A stretch of 49,385 nucleotides of DNA from Candidatus Celaenobacter antarcticus (GCA_030765865.1 JAVCDK010000164.1:1-49385); one strand, 5' to 3'. Counted from the first letter of the stretch, positions 35,861 through 45,920 are shown. A program made the numbers and translations. Notes: generated by a model not told the origin, from the sequence alone.

Positions 35861-37975
35861 ATGTATCAAAAACACTATGACCTGGAAAATATCCGCAATA
35901 TCGGGCTTATCGCTCATATTGATGCGGGAAAGACGACCGTTACTGAGCGGATCCTTTTCTATACAGGCATAGTGCACCAAATGGGAGAAGTACACGAAGG
36001 TACAGCAACAATGGATTGGATGGTTCAGGAAAAAGAACGCGGTATAACAATTACTTCTGCAGCAATAACTTGTTTCTGGAAGAATAATAGGATCAATATT
36101 ATCGATACTCCGGGGCATGTTGATTTTACTGTTGAAGTGGAGCGTTCATTACGTGTTCTTGACGGCGCTGTGGTAATTTTCTGCGGTGTTGGAGGTGTGG
36201 AACCTCAATCTGAAACAGTGTGGCATCAAGCAGACCGATATCATGTTCCCAGAATTGCTTTCATTAACAAGCTGGATAGGATCGGTGCCGATTTTGATTA
36301 TGCAGTGAAAACCATCAGAACAAAACTTCAACCAAATGCAGTTCCTGTACAACTTCCCATCATATATAATGATGAATTCATTGGCATTGTAAGTCTGGTT
36401 AATCAGAATGCTTACATCTATGATAAGGATGAAGAGGGTTTGGAGTTTTCTACAACATCACTTGATGATGAAAGAATTTCTCCTGAACTGATCGAAAATA
36501 TTGTGGATAGCAGGGCAAAACTCATTGAAAAATTAGCTGAATTCGATGAAGTGCTTCTTCAAAAGTACATTGATGAAGAAACAATTACTGAAGGGGATAT
36601 CGACGCATCATTAAGAAAAGTAACATTAACATCAGAATTCATGCCGATCCTCTGTGGAGCTGCGCTTAGGAATAGAGGAATTCAACCACTGATTGATGCA
36701 ATTGTAAAATATCTTCCTTCACCAATAGACGTTCCCGAGATCGATGCTATTGATCCGAGAACAGGCGAGGAAATGAAGATCAAAGTTGATGAGTCATTAC
36801 CCTTTTCTTCCCTGGCTTTCAAGATACAGGTGAATCCCTATGTGGGTAAGCTGACTTATCTTAGGGCATATTCCGGGAAGATCAACAAGGGCGACCATGT
36901 GCTGAATGTCAATACGGGTAAAAAGGAAAGAATTACACGTATCATGCACATGCATGCTAATAAATCAGTGAACGTAGACAGCATTTTTGCGGGTGAAATT
37001 TCCGCAGTGGCTGGTTTGAATGAAACAGTTTCTGGTGATAGTATTACTGCAATACAAAATCCTGTATTGCTTGAACGCATCAATTTCGCCGATCCCGTTA
37101 TGTCAGTTGCAATAGAACCGAAGACAAAAGCCGATCAGGAAAATGTTAAGGATACATTGCCACGTCTTCTTGAAGAAGATCCCACCTATATAATTATTGA
37201 GGATAAAGATACCGGACAGACCCTCATTTACGGAATGGGGGAACTGCACCTGGATATCCTTGTTGATAGATTAAAGCGTGAATTCAAGATCAACGTAAAC
37301 GTAGGTAAACCTCGAGTGAATTATAAAGAAACTATTATCAGTGAAGCTGATGGAATAGCAAAGCTCGAAAGAAACATTGGCGGTCATGGTCAATTTGCAG
37401 AAGTAAAATTGCATCTTGAACCTTATCGCAGCGAATTTGGAGAAGCAAGGAAAAAAATACTGATCGAGAATGATTCATCCGAAGAAGAAATTCCAAAAGA
37501 TTTTATTCAAGCAGTAGAAAGCGGCATTCTGGAATCCGCATTAAGTGGTCCCCTAACCGGGAACAGGATGGAAAATATCAAAGTGCTCATATCAGGTGGT
37601 TCATTCAGCCCTGTTGACTCATCAGAAATTGCATTCAAGATTGCTGGTTCAATGGCGTTTTCAAAAGCACTTCAGCATGCAAAATATGCATTGCTTGAGC
37701 CAATTATGAACATCACTATTATCACCCCTGAAGAGTATATGGGCAATGTGATAAATGACCTTAACAGCCGTCGAGGCAAGATCTTAGAAGTTAAAGATAA
37801 AGATTCAATAAAAATATTAAGTGGCTTGGTTCCATTAAGCGAAACTTTTGGATATACAACTGCTCTACGTTCAGCATCTCAAGGAAGAGCATCCTATTCA
37901 ATGGAATTCAAAGAGTATGAAATGGTTCCAGAAAATATTTCAAATCAAATTATAAACAAAATGCGCGGTTATTAG
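35861..37975 (+). CDS. fusA: Elongation factor G
   Basis: The 704-residue translocation GTPase. G1 is AHIDAGKTT, switch I has [17 protein letters not shown]3 is DTPGHVDF and G4 is NKLD. Domain II follows ([20 protein letters not shown]), then domain III, domain IV ([13 protein letters not shown]) and domain V ([19 protein letters not shown]). G4 with Leu ([10 protein letters not shown]) rather than the common NKMD recalls mitochondrial-type and 'spd'-type EF-G, which is an inference from one motif. No own ribosome binding site is visible two bases after rpsG, so translation is probably coupled. tuf does not follow it here. Confidence 0.97.
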   Translation: MYQKHYDLENIRNIGLIAHIDAGKTTVTERILFYTGIVHQMGEVHEGTATMDWMVQEKERGITITSAAITCFWKNNRINIIDTPGHVDFTVEVERSLRVLDGAVVIFCGVGGVEPQSETVWHQADRYHVPRIAFINKLDRIGADFDYAVKTIRTKLQPNAVPVQLPIIYNDEFIGIVSLVNQNAYIYDKDEEGLEFSTTSLDDERISPELIENIVDSRAKLIEKLAEFDEVLLQKYIDEETITEGDIDASLRKVTLTSEFMPILCGAALRNRGIQPLIDAIVKYLPSPIDVPEIDAIDPRTGEEMKIKVDESLPFSSLAFKIQVNPYVGKLTYLRAYSGKINKGDHVLNVNTGKKERITRIMHMHANKSVNVDSIFAGEISAVAGLNETVSGDSITAIQNPVLLERINFADPVMSVAIEPKTKADQENVKDTLPRLLEEDPTYIIIEDKDTGQTLIYGMGELHLDILVDRLKREFKINVNVGKPRVNYKETIISEADGIAKLERNIGGHGQFAEVKLHLEPYRSEFGEARKKILIENDSSEEEIPKDFIQAVESGILESALSGPLTGNRMENIKVLISGGSFSPVDSSEIAFKIAGSMAFSKALQHAKYALLEPIMNITIITPEEYMGNVINDLNSRRGKILEVKDKDSIKILSGLVPLSETFGYTTALRSASQGRASYSMEFKEYEMVPENISNQIINKMRGY

Positions 37976-37987
37976 AATTGAGGAGAT

Positions 37988-38290
37988 ATGAATAAGATAA
38001 GAATCAAATTAAAAGCGTATGATCATTTTCTGTTGGATAAGTCTGTTGTGGACATCATAAGAAACACAAAAGGAACAGGTGCAAAGATCGTCGGTCCTAT
38101 TCCATTACCTACCAGACGCAGATTGTACACAGTATTGCGATCACCCCATGTTGATAAAAAGTCTCGCGAGCAGTTCGAAATGAAAATTTATAAGAGAATT
38201 ATTGACATTGAAAACCCAACTCCAAAAACAACGGACGCGATCAAAAATTTGAACATACCTGCCGGTGTTCATATAGAGATAAAAACCTAA
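37988..38290 (+). CDS. rpsJ: Ribosomal protein S10 (uS10)
   Basis: The 100-residue S10 heads the S10 cluster. It contains [36 protein letters not shown] and the RREQFE-like [13 protein letters not shown] segment. S10 also acts as NusE in antitermination and contacts NusG, encoded 13 kb upstream. GAGGAG precedes the ATG. The gap to fusA is only 12 bases, so there is no room for a separate S10 promoter of the E. coli kind. Confidence 0.97.
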   Translation: MNKIRIKLKAYDHFLLDKSVVDIIRNTKGTGAKIVGPIPLPTRRRLYTVLRSPHVDKKSREQFEMKIYKRIIDIENPTPKTTDAIKNLNIPAGVHIEIKT

Positions 38291-38323
38291 ACTATATCTA
38301 AATATAAATTTTTAGGAGAAAAA

Positions 38324-38953
38324 ATGTTAGGCTTAATTGGTAAAAAGATTGGAATGACTCGATTATTCACAGAAAATGGTGACTCTGTTGCTGTGACACT
38401 TATTGAAGCGGGTCCCTGTACTGTTACCAGTCATAAAACCAAAGAGAAAGATAATTATTCTGCACTTCAGCTTGGATTTCAGGAAGTTCCTGAGAAAAAA
38501 CTCACTAAACCTCTGGTGGGACATTTCAAGAAAAATAATGTCGCACTTTTCAAGATCATGAAAGAGTTTAGAGTAAATGAAGATGTGATGAATGATTATT
38601 CTCCTGGTGCAGAAATGAAAGTGGATATTTTCAAATTAAGAGATAAAATTCATGTGACTGGAATATCAAAAGGAAAAGGATTTTCTGGTGTGATAAAACG
38701 CCATAACTTCCATGGGAAAAGTGCCACTCATGGTACTCACGAGAGCTTTCGTGGAACGGGTTCTGTGGGCATGTGTGCATCACCTTCAAAAATTCAACGT
38801 GGCAAAAAAATGCCCGGTCAATATGGCAATGGTCAGGTTACAGTTCGCAACCTCACTGTGTATAAGATCGATGAAGAGAGAAATCTCCTCATGGTAAGAG
38901 GAGCGATTCCAGGTCATAGAAACAGTATTGTAATGATTCAAAAAACTAAGTAA
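38324..38953 (+). CDS. rplC: Ribosomal protein L3 (uL3)
   Basis: The 209-residue L3 reaches towards the peptidyl transferase centre. It starts LGLIGKKIGMTRLFTENG and carries the signature GISKGKGFSGVIKRHNFHG with the Gln/His-rich loop GKKMPGQYGNGQ. TAGGAG lies before the ATG. Length is as expected. Confidence 0.98.
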   Translation: MLGLIGKKIGMTRLFTENGDSVAVTLIEAGPCTVTSHKTKEKDNYSALQLGFQEVPEKKLTKPLVGHFKKNNVALFKIMKEFRVNEDVMNDYSPGAEMKVDIFKLRDKIHVTGISKGKGFSGVIKRHNFHGKSATHGTHESFRGTGSVGMCASPSKIQRGKKMPGQYGNGQVTVRNLTVYKIDEERNLLMVRGAIPGHRNSIVMIQKTK

Positions 38954-38964
38954 AAGGTTTTGTT

Positions 38965-39582
38965 ATGGAAGCAATAAAGTATTCAAAAACAGGTGAAGAA
39001 ATTGGAAAAGTTACTTTACCGGAACATCTCTTTGATACAGAAGTAAACCAGGCTGTTCTTCATGAAGTGATAACATTTCTCAGACAGAATCGGCGTTTGG
39101 GAACAGCATGTGTCAAAGGGCGCTCTGATGTCAGAGGTTCCACGCGAAAATTATATCGCCAAAAGGGAACAGGCAGAGCAAGAGCAGGTAGTAAAAAAAG
39201 CCCGATAAGAGTCGGCGGTGGTGTCGCATTCGGACCTCGTCCAAAGGACTGGCATACAACCATTCCTAAGAAGAAAAAGAGAATTGCATTAAAATCAGCA
39301 CTTAGCAGCAGAAAAGAACATGTTGCAGTCATTGAAGATGTCATGATGGAGAATCCCAGTGCAAAAGCTGCTAAGGATATTCTGAACGCAACTAAGATAG
39401 CTTTTACACGCTGCTTGTTCGTGATGTCAGACAACGAACCCAATTTGGTCCGCTCACTGAGGAATATCAAGAATGTTTCCAGTATTCGTGCCGAGGACCT
39501 CAATGCCTATGAAATCCTTCATGCGAGCGATATGATCATAACTGAAAAGGCATTGGAGAAAATGGAAGAGGTGTTCAAATGA
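38965..39582 (+). CDS. rplD: Ribosomal protein L4 (uL4)
   Basis: The 205-residue L4 lines the peptide exit tunnel. The extended loop reads RRLGTACVKGRSDVRGSTRK, then YRQKGTGRARAGSKKSPI and GGGVAFGPRPKDW. L4 is the S10-operon repressor in E. coli. Its last four bases overlap the rplW start (ATGA), which implies coupled translation. Confidence 0.97.
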   Translation: MEAIKYSKTGEEIGKVTLPEHLFDTEVNQAVLHEVITFLRQNRRLGTACVKGRSDVRGSTRKLYRQKGTGRARAGSKKSPIRVGGGVAFGPRPKDWHTTIPKKKKRIALKSALSSRKEHVAVIEDVMMENPSAKAAKDILNATKIAFTRCLFVMSDNEPNLVRSLRNIKNVSSIRAEDLNAYEILHASDMIITEKALEKMEEVFK

Positions 39583-39875
39583 ACAAGGATCCAAGACAAA
39601 TTATTATTCACCCCATCATAACTGAAAAAGGAACTCATATTCAAGAAGAAGCCGGTGGTTATGTATTCAAAGTACAGCTTGGCTCTAATAAAATAGAAAT
39701 TCGAAACGCTGTACAGGAAATTTTTAAGGTTAATGTTCGCAAAGTTAACACCATAAATTGCAAGGGTAAACCAAAGAATCTTGGACGCTATCAGGGCAGA
39801 AGATCAAACTGGAAAAAAGCCATTGTATACCTCGCAAAAGGTGAATCTATAAGCGAATTTGAAGTGATGCAGTAA
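39579..39875 (+). CDS. rplW: Ribosomal protein L23 (uL23)
   Basis: The 98-residue protein sits at the tunnel exit, where trigger factor, SRP and the translocon dock. It contains IIHPIITEKGTHIQEE, VRKVNTINCKGKPKNLGRYQ and GRRSNWKKAIVYLAKGE. It overlaps rplD by four bases. The 87-base gap that follows is unusually long for this cluster. Confidence 0.96.
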   Translation: MNKDPRQIIIHPIITEKGTHIQEEAGGYVFKVQLGSNKIEIRNAVQEIFKVNVRKVNTINCKGKPKNLGRYQGRRSNWKKAIVYLAKGESISEFEVMQ

Positions 39876-39962
39876 AAAATGTTTAGAGCTTCTTATTTTA
39901 ATTGACATAAAATATTAACGGTTAGGTTTTTAACACCTATCCCTAAAATGGAGATGTAGTTC
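39876..39962 (+). promoter_or_regulatory. rplW-rplB gap with a hairpin and a TTGACA-like box
   Basis: GGTTAGGT (about 39920-39927) can pair with ACCTATCC (about 39935-39942) with one mismatch around TTTTAAC. TTGACA occurs upstream near 39902, but a matching -10 box is not convincing. It could be an internal promoter, an RNA processing or repressor site, or neutral sequence. Confidence 0.3.
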
Positions 39963-40793
39963 ATGGCATTAAAAAAATATAAGCCTATAACACCAGCTAG
40001 ACGGTATTATACGGGTTACTCCTTTGATGAGATCACAAAGGATAAACCAGAGAAATCTTTGATCGTTCCAGCAAAGAAAACAGCTGGAAGAAACAATCAA
40101 GGAAGGATCACTATCCGTCATCGTGGTGGAGGTCATAAACGTTTTTATAGAATTATAGATTTTAAGAGACATGATAAGAAAGGGATCGAAGCCAGAGTGC
40201 ACTCAATTGAATATGATCCCAACCGTTCAGCTCGAATTGCATTGCTTTACTATGCTGATGGTGAAAAACGTTACATTATTGCACCTGATAAACTACAGGT
40301 AAATGATGTGATCATGATAGGTGAAAATGTTGAGATCAAACCCGGGAACGCTCTTCCAATAAAGAAGATCCCGATCGGTACAATGATCCATAATATTGAG
40401 TTCAAACCAGGTCGCGGTGCCCAGATAGCACGCAGTGCAGGTGTCGACGCCGAAATTGTTGCTAAAGAAGGCGGCTATGTTCATGTAAAAATGCCTTCCG
40501 GTACTATTCAGCTTCTTCGCTGGAACTGCTATGCAACAATAGGACAGGTCAGCAATATTGATCATTCCAAGATTTCTTATGGTAAGGCAGGTAGAAAACG
40601 CTGGCTTGGACGCCGTCCTCGAGTAAGAGGTGTTGCCATGAATCCTGTTGATCATCCAATGGGTGGTGGTGAAGGTAAATCATCTGGTGGTCGTCATCCT
40701 GTTTCTCCATGGGGTACACCCGCAAAGGGATTCAAAACCAGAAAGAAAAAAAAATATTCTGATCCCTACGTGATTAAGAAGAAACGCAAATAA
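39963..40793 (+). CDS. rplB: Ribosomal protein L2 (uL2)
   Basis: The 276-residue L2 is a core protein near the peptidyl transferase centre. It has [20 protein letters not shown], the C-terminal signature [20 protein letters not shown] with the conserved histidine, and [14 protein letters not shown]. Length and sequence are typical. The product is followed by S19, as in other bacteria. Confidence 0.98.
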   Translation: MALKKYKPITPARRYYTGYSFDEITKDKPEKSLIVPAKKTAGRNNQGRITIRHRGGGHKRFYRIIDFKRHDKKGIEARVHSIEYDPNRSARIALLYYADGEKRYIIAPDKLQVNDVIMIGENVEIKPGNALPIKKIPIGTMIHNIEFKPGRGAQIARSAGVDAEIVAKEGGYVHVKMPSGTIQLLRWNCYATIGQVSNIDHSKISYGKAGRKRWLGRRPRVRGVAMNPVDHPMGGGEGKSSGGRHPVSPWGTPAKGFKTRKKKKYSDPYVIKKKRK

Positions 40794-40808
40794 GCGGAGG
40801 ATTTTTTA

Positions 40809-41096
40809 ATGGCAAGATCACTCAAAAAAGGACCCTTTTACGATGAGCATCTTATGCTTAAAGTAGAAAAGTTAAATGAACTGAACAAGAAACAGGTCAT
40901 CAAAACCTGGTCCCGCCGTTCTACAGTTATGCCCGAATTTGTTGGTCATACATTTGCAGTTCATAATGGCAAAAGATTCGTACCCGTCTTTGTAACAGAA
41001 TCAATGGTGGGGCATAAGCTTGGAGAATTCTCTCCTACTAGGACGTTCCGTGGTCATAAGGACAAGAAAGAAAAACTTGCAAGGAAACGTGTTTAA
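40809..41096 (+). CDS. rpsS: Ribosomal protein S19 (uS19)
   Basis: The 95-residue protein of the 30S head contains [15 protein letters not shown], the [20 protein letters not shown] segment and [23 protein letters not shown] precedes the ATG by nine bases. It is two bases from rplV, which has no separate ribosome binding site in view. Confidence 0.98.
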   Translation: MARSLKKGPFYDEHLMLKVEKLNELNKKQVIKTWSRRSTVMPEFVGHTFAVHNGKRFVPVFVTESMVGHKLGEFSPTRTFRGHKDKKEKLARKRV

Positions 41097-41098
41097 TT

Positions 41099-41443
41099 AT
41101 GGAAGCGATCGCGAGAATTAAAAATCAAAAAGGTTCACCAAGAAAAGTACGTCTTGTAGCAGATTTGATTCGTAATAAACGGGTTGACGCTGCAAGAGAT
41201 ATTCTAAATTTCTCAAAAAAGCGTGCTGCACGCAGTATCCTTAAAATACTCGATTCTGCTGTAGCAAATGCTGCAACCAAATCAGGTAAAGTCGAAATTG
41301 ATAAATTATATATAAATAAGATCACCGTGGATGAGGGCATCACAATGAAACGCTGGCGTTCTCGTGCGATGGGTCGAGCTGATATGATCTTCAAAAGAAC
41401 TCATCATATTGCTTTATCCGTAACAGATGAAATGGAAGATTAG
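41099..41443 (+). CDS. rplV: Ribosomal protein L22 (uL22)
   Basis: The 114-residue tunnel protein has SPRKVRLVADLIRNKRVDAA at the N terminus and the tunnel loop region GITMKRWRSRAMGRADMIFK near the C terminus. That loop includes residues linked to macrolide response in other bacteria. Its start lies two bases after the rpsS stop. The stop overlaps the AGGAGG that serves rpsC. Confidence 0.97.
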   Translation: MEAIARIKNQKGSPRKVRLVADLIRNKRVDAARDILNFSKKRAARSILKILDSAVANAATKSGKVEIDKLYINKITVDEGITMKRWRSRAMGRADMIFKRTHHIALSVTDEMED

Positions 41444-41451
41444 GAGGCACA

Positions 41452-42123
41452 TTGGGTCAAAAAACTAATCCCGTTGGTTTTCGAATAGGTTTTAATAAAG
41501 ACTGGGAATCTATTTGGTTCGCTAATACTCGCAAAGAGTATGTTGAAACATTCTATGAAGATTTGCGAATCAAAGATTATCTGACTAAAAGATTGTCAGA
41601 TGCAATGGTCTCAAAAATAGAAATTTACCGTAAAAGTAATAAATTAACAGTTGTGATACATACTGCGCGTCCGGGTATTGTGATCGGCAGAAAAGGTGTC
41701 GAGATAGAAAAGGTAAAGCAAGAACTCATAACTTTTTTAGACATGAATACCAAGGATGACTATTCCCGGCTTGCTATTGATGTACAGGAAGTGAAAAGAC
41801 CTGAACTCAATGCTCGTCTTGTCGGTATGGATATCGCACGTCAGATAGAAAATAGAATTTCCTATCGTAGAGCAATGAAAAGAGCTATTGAACGCACAAT
41901 GGCTGCTGGTGCCGAAGGTATAAAGATAAAAACCAGCGGACGGCTTCACGGCGCTGAAATTGCTCGAAGTGAAGAATATAAAGATGGTCGAACACCCCTT
42001 CATACCCTTCGTTCCGATATTGATTATGCAATTTCGGAAGCTCATACCCGCTACGGAATAATCGGAATTAAAGTTTGGATCTGTAAGGGTGAACTGACTA
42101 AAAAAGAGTTTTATCAATCATAA
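41452..42123 (+). CDS. rpsC: Ribosomal protein S3 (uS3), TTG start
   Basis: The 223-residue S3 has a KH domain at the mRNA entry channel, with GIVIGRKGVEIEKVKQEL as the GxxG loop. The C-terminal domain has GAEGIKIKTSGRLHGAEIAR and GIIGIKVWICKGE. The conserved start MGQKTNPVGFRIG can only begin at the TTG at 41452, preceded by AGGAGG at good spacing. It is the only TTG start I accept in the ribosomal cluster. Confidence 0.97.
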   Translation: MGQKTNPVGFRIGFNKDWESIWFANTRKEYVETFYEDLRIKDYLTKRLSDAMVSKIEIYRKSNKLTVVIHTARPGIVIGRKGVEIEKVKQELITFLDMNTKDDYSRLAIDVQEVKRPELNARLVGMDIARQIENRISYRRAMKRAIERTMAAGAEGIKIKTSGRLHGAEIARSEEYKDGRTPLHTLRSDIDYAISEAHTRYGIIGIKVWICKGELTKKEFYQS

Positions 42124-42140
42124 AATAAGGTATTTGATAT

Positions 42141-42560
42141 ATGTTACAGCCAAAGAAAGTTAAACATCGTAAACAGCAGCGCGGAAGAAGACGCGGAAAA
42201 GCATATGCAGGATCCAATCTTGATTTTGGTCAGTACGGTCTTGTTACTCTTGATACTGCTTGGATTACTGCGCGCCAGATCGAGGCAGCTCGTGTGGCAA
42301 TAACTCACTTCATGAAAAGGGTGGGAAAAGTCTGGATAAGAATATTCCCGGACAAACCCATCACACTTAAACCTGCAGAAACTCGTATGGGAAAAGGCAA
42401 AGGCGCTCCAGAATATTGGGTCGCTGTTGTAAAACCTGGGCGCGTACTTTTTGAACTTGAAGGTGTTGATGAAACCACTGCAAAAAGAGCGTTGGAGCTC
42501 GGAGGACATAAGCTCCCTGTAAAAACCAAATTCATAACTCGTGATGAGGTGAGAGGTTAA
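42141..42560 (+). CDS. rplP: Ribosomal protein L16 (uL16)
   Basis: The 139-residue L16 contacts the A-site tRNA elbow. It starts [20 protein letters not shown] and carries [20 protein letters not shown] and [20 protein letters not shown]. The arginine hydroxylated in some bacteria lies in this last region. One base separates its stop from the rpmC ATG. Confidence 0.98.
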   Translation: MLQPKKVKHRKQQRGRRRGKAYAGSNLDFGQYGLVTLDTAWITARQIEAARVAITHFMKRVGKVWIRIFPDKPITLKPAETRMGKGKGAPEYWVAVVKPGRVLFELEGVDETTAKRALELGGHKLPVKTKFITRDEVRG

Positions 42561-42561
42561 T

Positions 42562-42771
42562 ATGCTGAAACCAAATGAGATCAGAGAAATGAATCTTGTT
42601 GAACTTAATATGAAAGAGCAGGACCTTCAGGAAGAATTTTTCAACCTTCGTCTCCAAAAAGTGACGAACAGATTGGAAAATCCCTGGAAGCTTCACGAAA
42701 TTCGCAAAGATATTGCACGAGTAAAGACAATTATTCGTGAAAAACAACAAATGGATAATAAAGAAGAGTAG
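42562..42771 (+). CDS. rpmC: Ribosomal protein L29 (uL29)
   Basis: A 69-residue two-helix protein next to L23 at the tunnel exit. The N-terminal segment is EIREMNLVELNMKEQDLQEE, then FFNLRLQKVTNRLENPWKLH and the typical EIRKDIARVKTIIREK end. It lies one base after rplP, inferred to be translationally coupled. Confidence 0.95.
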   Translation: MLKPNEIREMNLVELNMKEQDLQEEFFNLRLQKVTNRLENPWKLHEIRKDIARVKTIIREKQQMDNKEE

Positions 42772-42780
42772 TAGGTTTCA

Positions 42781-43050
42781 ATGAATAAGGAAAAAGTGTC
42801 AGTCCGTCATAAGCCCACGAGATTCGGTATTGTGGTAAGCGATAAAATGGATAAAACAGTAGTGGTCCGTGTTGAGCGAAAATATAAACACCCACTCTAT
42901 GGAAAATATATTAGAAAACATAAAAAATTTCATGTCCACGATGAGAATAATGAAGCACATATCGGCGATAAAGTGAAAATTGAAGAATTCCAACCCGTTA
43001 GTAAAACTAAAAGCTGGAAACTCGTCGAGATCATTGAAAGAAGCAAGTAG
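42781..43050 (+). CDS. rpsQ: Ribosomal protein S17 (uS17)
   Basis: The 89-residue OB-fold protein binds 16S rRNA early. It contains [39 protein letters not shown] and [28 protein letters not shown] lies just before the ATG. The gap from rpmC is nine bases. Confidence 0.97.
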   Translation: MNKEKVSVRHKPTRFGIVVSDKMDKTVVVRVERKYKHPLYGKYIRKHKKFHVHDENNEAHIGDKVKIEEFQPVSKTKSWKLVEIIERSK

Positions 43051-43059
43051 GAAGTTCTA

Positions 43060-43428
43060 ATGATACAACAGGAGTCAGTTCTTAAAGTCGCAGATAATTC
43101 CGGTGCCAAAGTGGTGAAATGCATAAAGGTCTTGGGTGGTTCACGCCGCCGATATGCTAGTCTTGGTGATGTGATCGTACTTTCTGTTAAATCTGCTATC
43201 CCTCACAGCGAAGTGAAAAAAGGCAGCTTGCACAGGGGAGTGATCGTGCGTACAAAAAAAGCAGTACGCCGTTCGGATGGTTCTTATGTCCGTTTTGGTG
43301 ATAATGCAGTTGTGCTTATCGACGAAGTTATGGAGCCAAAAGGAACCCGTATTTTCGGTCCGGTTGCACGTGAATTAAGAGAGAAAAAGTTCATGAAAAT
43401 ACTTTCTCTTGCTCCAGAGGTCGTGTAG
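43060..43428 (+). CDS. rplN: Ribosomal protein L14 (uL14)
   Basis: The 122-residue L14 forms part of the subunit interface and is the first gene of the spc order. It starts [20 protein letters not shown] and has [19 protein letters not shown]-like [15 protein letters not shown] and [20 protein letters not shown]. There is no promoter-sized gap before it (nine bases), so S10 and spc groups are joined. Confidence 0.98.
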   Translation: MIQQESVLKVADNSGAKVVKCIKVLGGSRRRYASLGDVIVLSVKSAIPHSEVKKGSLHRGVIVRTKKAVRRSDGSYVRFGDNAVVLIDEVMEPKGTRIFGPVARELREKKFMKILSLAPEVV

Positions 43429-43437
43429 GAGTTTTAT

Positions 43438-43746
43438 ATGAAAATCAAAAAAGATGATAAAGTAAAAGTTATTTCCGGCGAATATATAGGTGTCGAAGGA
43501 CATGTGTTGAAATCCTTCCCCAAAACGAACAAGATAATTGTAGAAAAGGTTAACTTCATGAAGAAGCATCAGCGTCCTACTCAGCAGAATCCTTCTGGTG
43601 GCGTCATTGAGATGGAAGCACCTATCCATGTATCCAATATTCAGTTCATTTGCCCGAAATGTGGAAAACCTTCTAAAGTCAAAATGAAAGTTTTAGATGA
43701 TAAAAGTAGAATTCGATACTGCACCAAGTGCGGTGATATGGTCTAA
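43438..43746 (+). CDS. rplX: Ribosomal protein L24 (uL24), with zinc-ribbon tail
   Basis: The 102-residue L24 has the N-terminal KOW motif (DDKVKVISGEYIGVEGHV) that helps start large-subunit assembly. Its C-terminal half carries two CxxC pairs, CPKCGKPSKV and YCTKCGDMV, which should form a zinc ribbon as in many non-enterobacterial L24 proteins. TAGGAG precedes the ATG. Confidence 0.97.
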   Translation: MKIKKDDKVKVISGEYIGVEGHVLKSFPKTNKIIVEKVNFMKKHQRPTQQNPSGGVIEMEAPIHVSNIQFICPKCGKPSKVKMKVLDDKSRIRYCTKCGDMV

Positions 43747-43755
43747 CGAGGAACA

Positions 43756-44298
43756 ATGAGTAGATTACAAGAAAAGTTCAAAAAGTATATCGTACCCGAA
43801 CTGACGAAAAAGCTTGAGTTTACCAATGTGATGGACGTCCCCAAGCTGAAAAAAATAACAGTTAATATAGGTGTGGGTGAAGCAACTGAGAATAGAGCGT
43901 CACTGGATAATGCGCGTAAGGAAATTGAGACGATCACAGGACAGCATGCAGTGATTACTCATGCAAAGAAATCTATATCAAATTTTAAATTACGTAAAGG
44001 TATGCCTATCGGTACGATGACAACCTTGCACGGCGAAATGATGTATGAGTTCGCCGATAAATTGATCAGTATTGTGCTTCCGCGTATCCGTGACTTTAAT
44101 GGCGTTTCGCCACATGGATTTGACGGACGCGGTAATTATACATTGGGTATCAAAGAGCAGACAGTGTTTCCTGAAATTGATTATGATAAAGTGGATAAAA
44201 TTCGTGGTTTAAATATCACATTTGTGACAACAGCAAAGACTGATGAAGAGGGTTTCAATCTTCTGAAAGCTCTTGGCATGCCCTTTGCTCAGAAATAA
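43756..44298 (+). CDS. rplE: Ribosomal protein L5 (uL5)
   Basis: The 180-residue 5S rRNA-binding protein of the central protuberance contains [37 protein letters not shown] and the C-terminal [27 protein letters not shown] lies before the ATG, nine bases after rplX. Confidence 0.98.
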   Translation: MSRLQEKFKKYIVPELTKKLEFTNVMDVPKLKKITVNIGVGEATENRASLDNARKEIETITGQHAVITHAKKSISNFKLRKGMPIGTMTTLHGEMMYEFADKLISIVLPRIRDFNGVSPHGFDGRGNYTLGIKEQTVFPEIDYDKVDKIRGLNITFVTTAKTDEEGFNLLKALGMPFAQK

Positions 44299-44315
44299 AA
44301 ATATTAAGGAATTGT

Positions 44316-44501
44316 ATGGCACGTAAAGCATTAATTGTCAAATCAAAAAGAGAAAAAAAATTCAAAGTTCGAAATTATAATAGATGTGAACTTTGCGGAA
44401 GACCTCGTGCATATTTACGAGATTTTGGAATTTGCAGATTATGTTTCAGGAAGCTCGCACTGGAAGGTAAAATACCCGGTGTGAAAAAGGCTAGCTGGTA
44501 G
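44316..44501 (+). CDS. rpsN: Ribosomal protein S14 (uS14), zinc-binding short form
   Basis: The 61-residue type Z S14 has the zinc pattern [20 protein letters not shown] (two CxxC pairs), followed by [18 protein letters not shown]. The short, cysteine-containing form contrasts with the 100-residue zinc-free form of many Proteobacteria. It needs zinc, so a zinc-free paralogue elsewhere is possible. Confidence 0.97.
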   Translation: MARKALIVKSKREKKFKVRNYNRCELCGRPRAYLRDFGICRLCFRKLALEGKIPGVKKASW

Positions 44502-44512
44502 TCGGGGGATAT

Positions 44513-44926
44513 ATGGCAAATTTTGATCCAATCGCACAAATGCTCACAGTTATACGTAATGGAATTCAGGCAAAGAAGAAATTCGTTATTATCGGTTCTT
44601 CAAATTTGAAAAAAGATATTATACGAATCCTTCACGAGGAGAATTTTATCACTAAATATTTTATCCTCGAGCCCTCTGAAAAAGAAAATCGTAAGTTCGA
44701 AGAGATAAAGATATATATTCGCTATGTGAATGATTTTGAGTCAGTTATCAAGGGTTTGCAAAAAATCAGCAAGCCCAGTAAACGTGTGTATGTAGATTCG
44801 AAGAACATTCCCGTTGTGTTAAATCATATAGGAATTGCAATTCTTTCCACCAACAAAGGTGTCCTCATTGATAGAGATGCCAGAAAATATAATGTTGGCG
44901 GCGAATATATCTGTAAAATTTGGTAA
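44513..44926 (+). CDS. rpsH: Ribosomal protein S8 (uS8)
   Basis: The 137-residue S8 starts ANFDPIAQMLTVIRNGIQAK. The C-terminal part has GLQKISKPSKRVYVDSKNIP and AILSTNKGVLIDRDARKYNV followed by GGEYICKIW. S8 represses the spc operon in E. coli. The stop overlaps an in-frame ATG of the next frame, but rplF really begins 11 bases downstream. Confidence 0.97.
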   Translation: MANFDPIAQMLTVIRNGIQAKKKFVIIGSSNLKKDIIRILHEENFITKYFILEPSEKENRKFEEIKIYIRYVNDFESVIKGLQKISKPSKRVYVDSKNIPVVLNHIGIAILSTNKGVLIDRDARKYNVGGEYICKIW

Positions 44927-44937
44927 AGGGGTATTCA

Positions 44938-45522
44938 ATGTCCAGAGTAGGAAAAGATCCAATTGTTATTCCTGAGAAGGTTACAGTCGATGTGAAGGGA
45001 CAACATATTAAAGTAACAGGTCCCTTAGGAACATTGGAACGCGATCTCAATGATGGAATTTCTATTAAAATTAAAGATAATCAGGTACTTGTTTCACGTA
45101 AAGATGATGAAAAGCAGACACGAAGTCTCCATGGCTTGAACCGATCACTTATAGCCAATATGGTCGAGGGTGTTTCGAAAGGTTACATGAAAAAGCTTAT
45201 GATCGTTGGAACCGGTTACAAGGCAGAGTTCAAGGGTAAATGGCTTGTATTCAGTCTTGGATTTTCTCATGATGTGTATTTTGAAATTCCGAAAGAAGTG
45301 AAGATTGAAATTGAAAAGATCGGTCGTGCAGAAGCAAGCAGTATTCCCGGCTTGCAAACGGTCATTGATTTTCGCAGTCATGATAAAGAGATGCTTGGCG
45401 CAGTCTGCGCTGCCGTTCGAGATATCAAACCTCCGGAATGTTATAAAGGAAAAGGTATTCGTTATGCTGAAGAGCATATCCGTATTAAACCTGGTAAAGT
45501 TGCTGGTGGAGCAGGTGCCTAA
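44938..45522 (+). CDS. rplF: Ribosomal protein L6 (uL6)
   Basis: I place the start at the ATG at 44938, which gives the conserved MSRVGKDPIVIPEKV and a 194-residue product. An upstream ATG at 44920 would add six residues inside the rpsH end. Two similar domains are present. The second has the signature PPECYKGKGIRYAEEHI, usually PEPYKGKGIRY, then KPGKVAGGAGA. L6 lies near the factor-binding site and the sarcin-ricin loop. Confidence 0.97.
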   Translation: MSRVGKDPIVIPEKVTVDVKGQHIKVTGPLGTLERDLNDGISIKIKDNQVLVSRKDDEKQTRSLHGLNRSLIANMVEGVSKGYMKKLMIVGTGYKAEFKGKWLVFSLGFSHDVYFEIPKEVKIEIEKIGRAEASSIPGLQTVIDFRSHDKEMLGAVCAAVRDIKPPECYKGKGIRYAEEHIRIKPGKVAGGAGA

Positions 45523-45531
45523 GGAGCAGGT

Positions 45532-45909
45532 ATGTTAAAGAAAAGGGTAAGAAGAAATATATTATTAAGAAATCGTCGAAAAGTTGCTATCCGAAATAAG
45601 ATTTCAGGAACAGCAGAAAAACCGCGCCTCAGTGTGTATAGAAGTTTGAAGCATATCTATGCTCAGATCATTGATGATGATAAAGGTGTGACACTTTGTG
45701 CTATTTCAAGTCTCAGTCCTGAGTATAAAGAGAAGGAAAAAGACGACATGAAACCCGTTGCAAAAGCAGGTCTTATTGGCGAGCTTTTCGGTAAGAAATG
45801 TCTTAAGAAAAAGATAAAAAAAGTTTGTTTTGATAGAAATGGTTTTAAATACCATGGTCGTGTAAAAGCCCTCGCAGAAGGTGCTCGCAAAGCCGGTCTG
45901 GAATTCTAG
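45532..45909 (+). CDS. rplR: Ribosomal protein L18 (uL18)
   Basis: The 125-residue 5S rRNA-binding protein has [20 protein letters not shown] and [20 protein letters not shown], and ends [20 protein letters not shown] followed by KAGLEF. AAGGAGCAGG lies before the ATG. The length is slightly above the minimum because of a lysine/glutamate-rich middle ([11 protein letters not shown]). Confidence 0.97.
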   Translation: MLKKRVRRNILLRNRRKVAIRNKISGTAEKPRLSVYRSLKHIYAQIIDDDKGVTLCAISSLSPEYKEKEKDDMKPVAKAGLIGELFGKKCLKKKIKKVCFDRNGFKYHGRVKALAEGARKAGLEF

Positions 45910-45920
45910 GAGTATAATAA

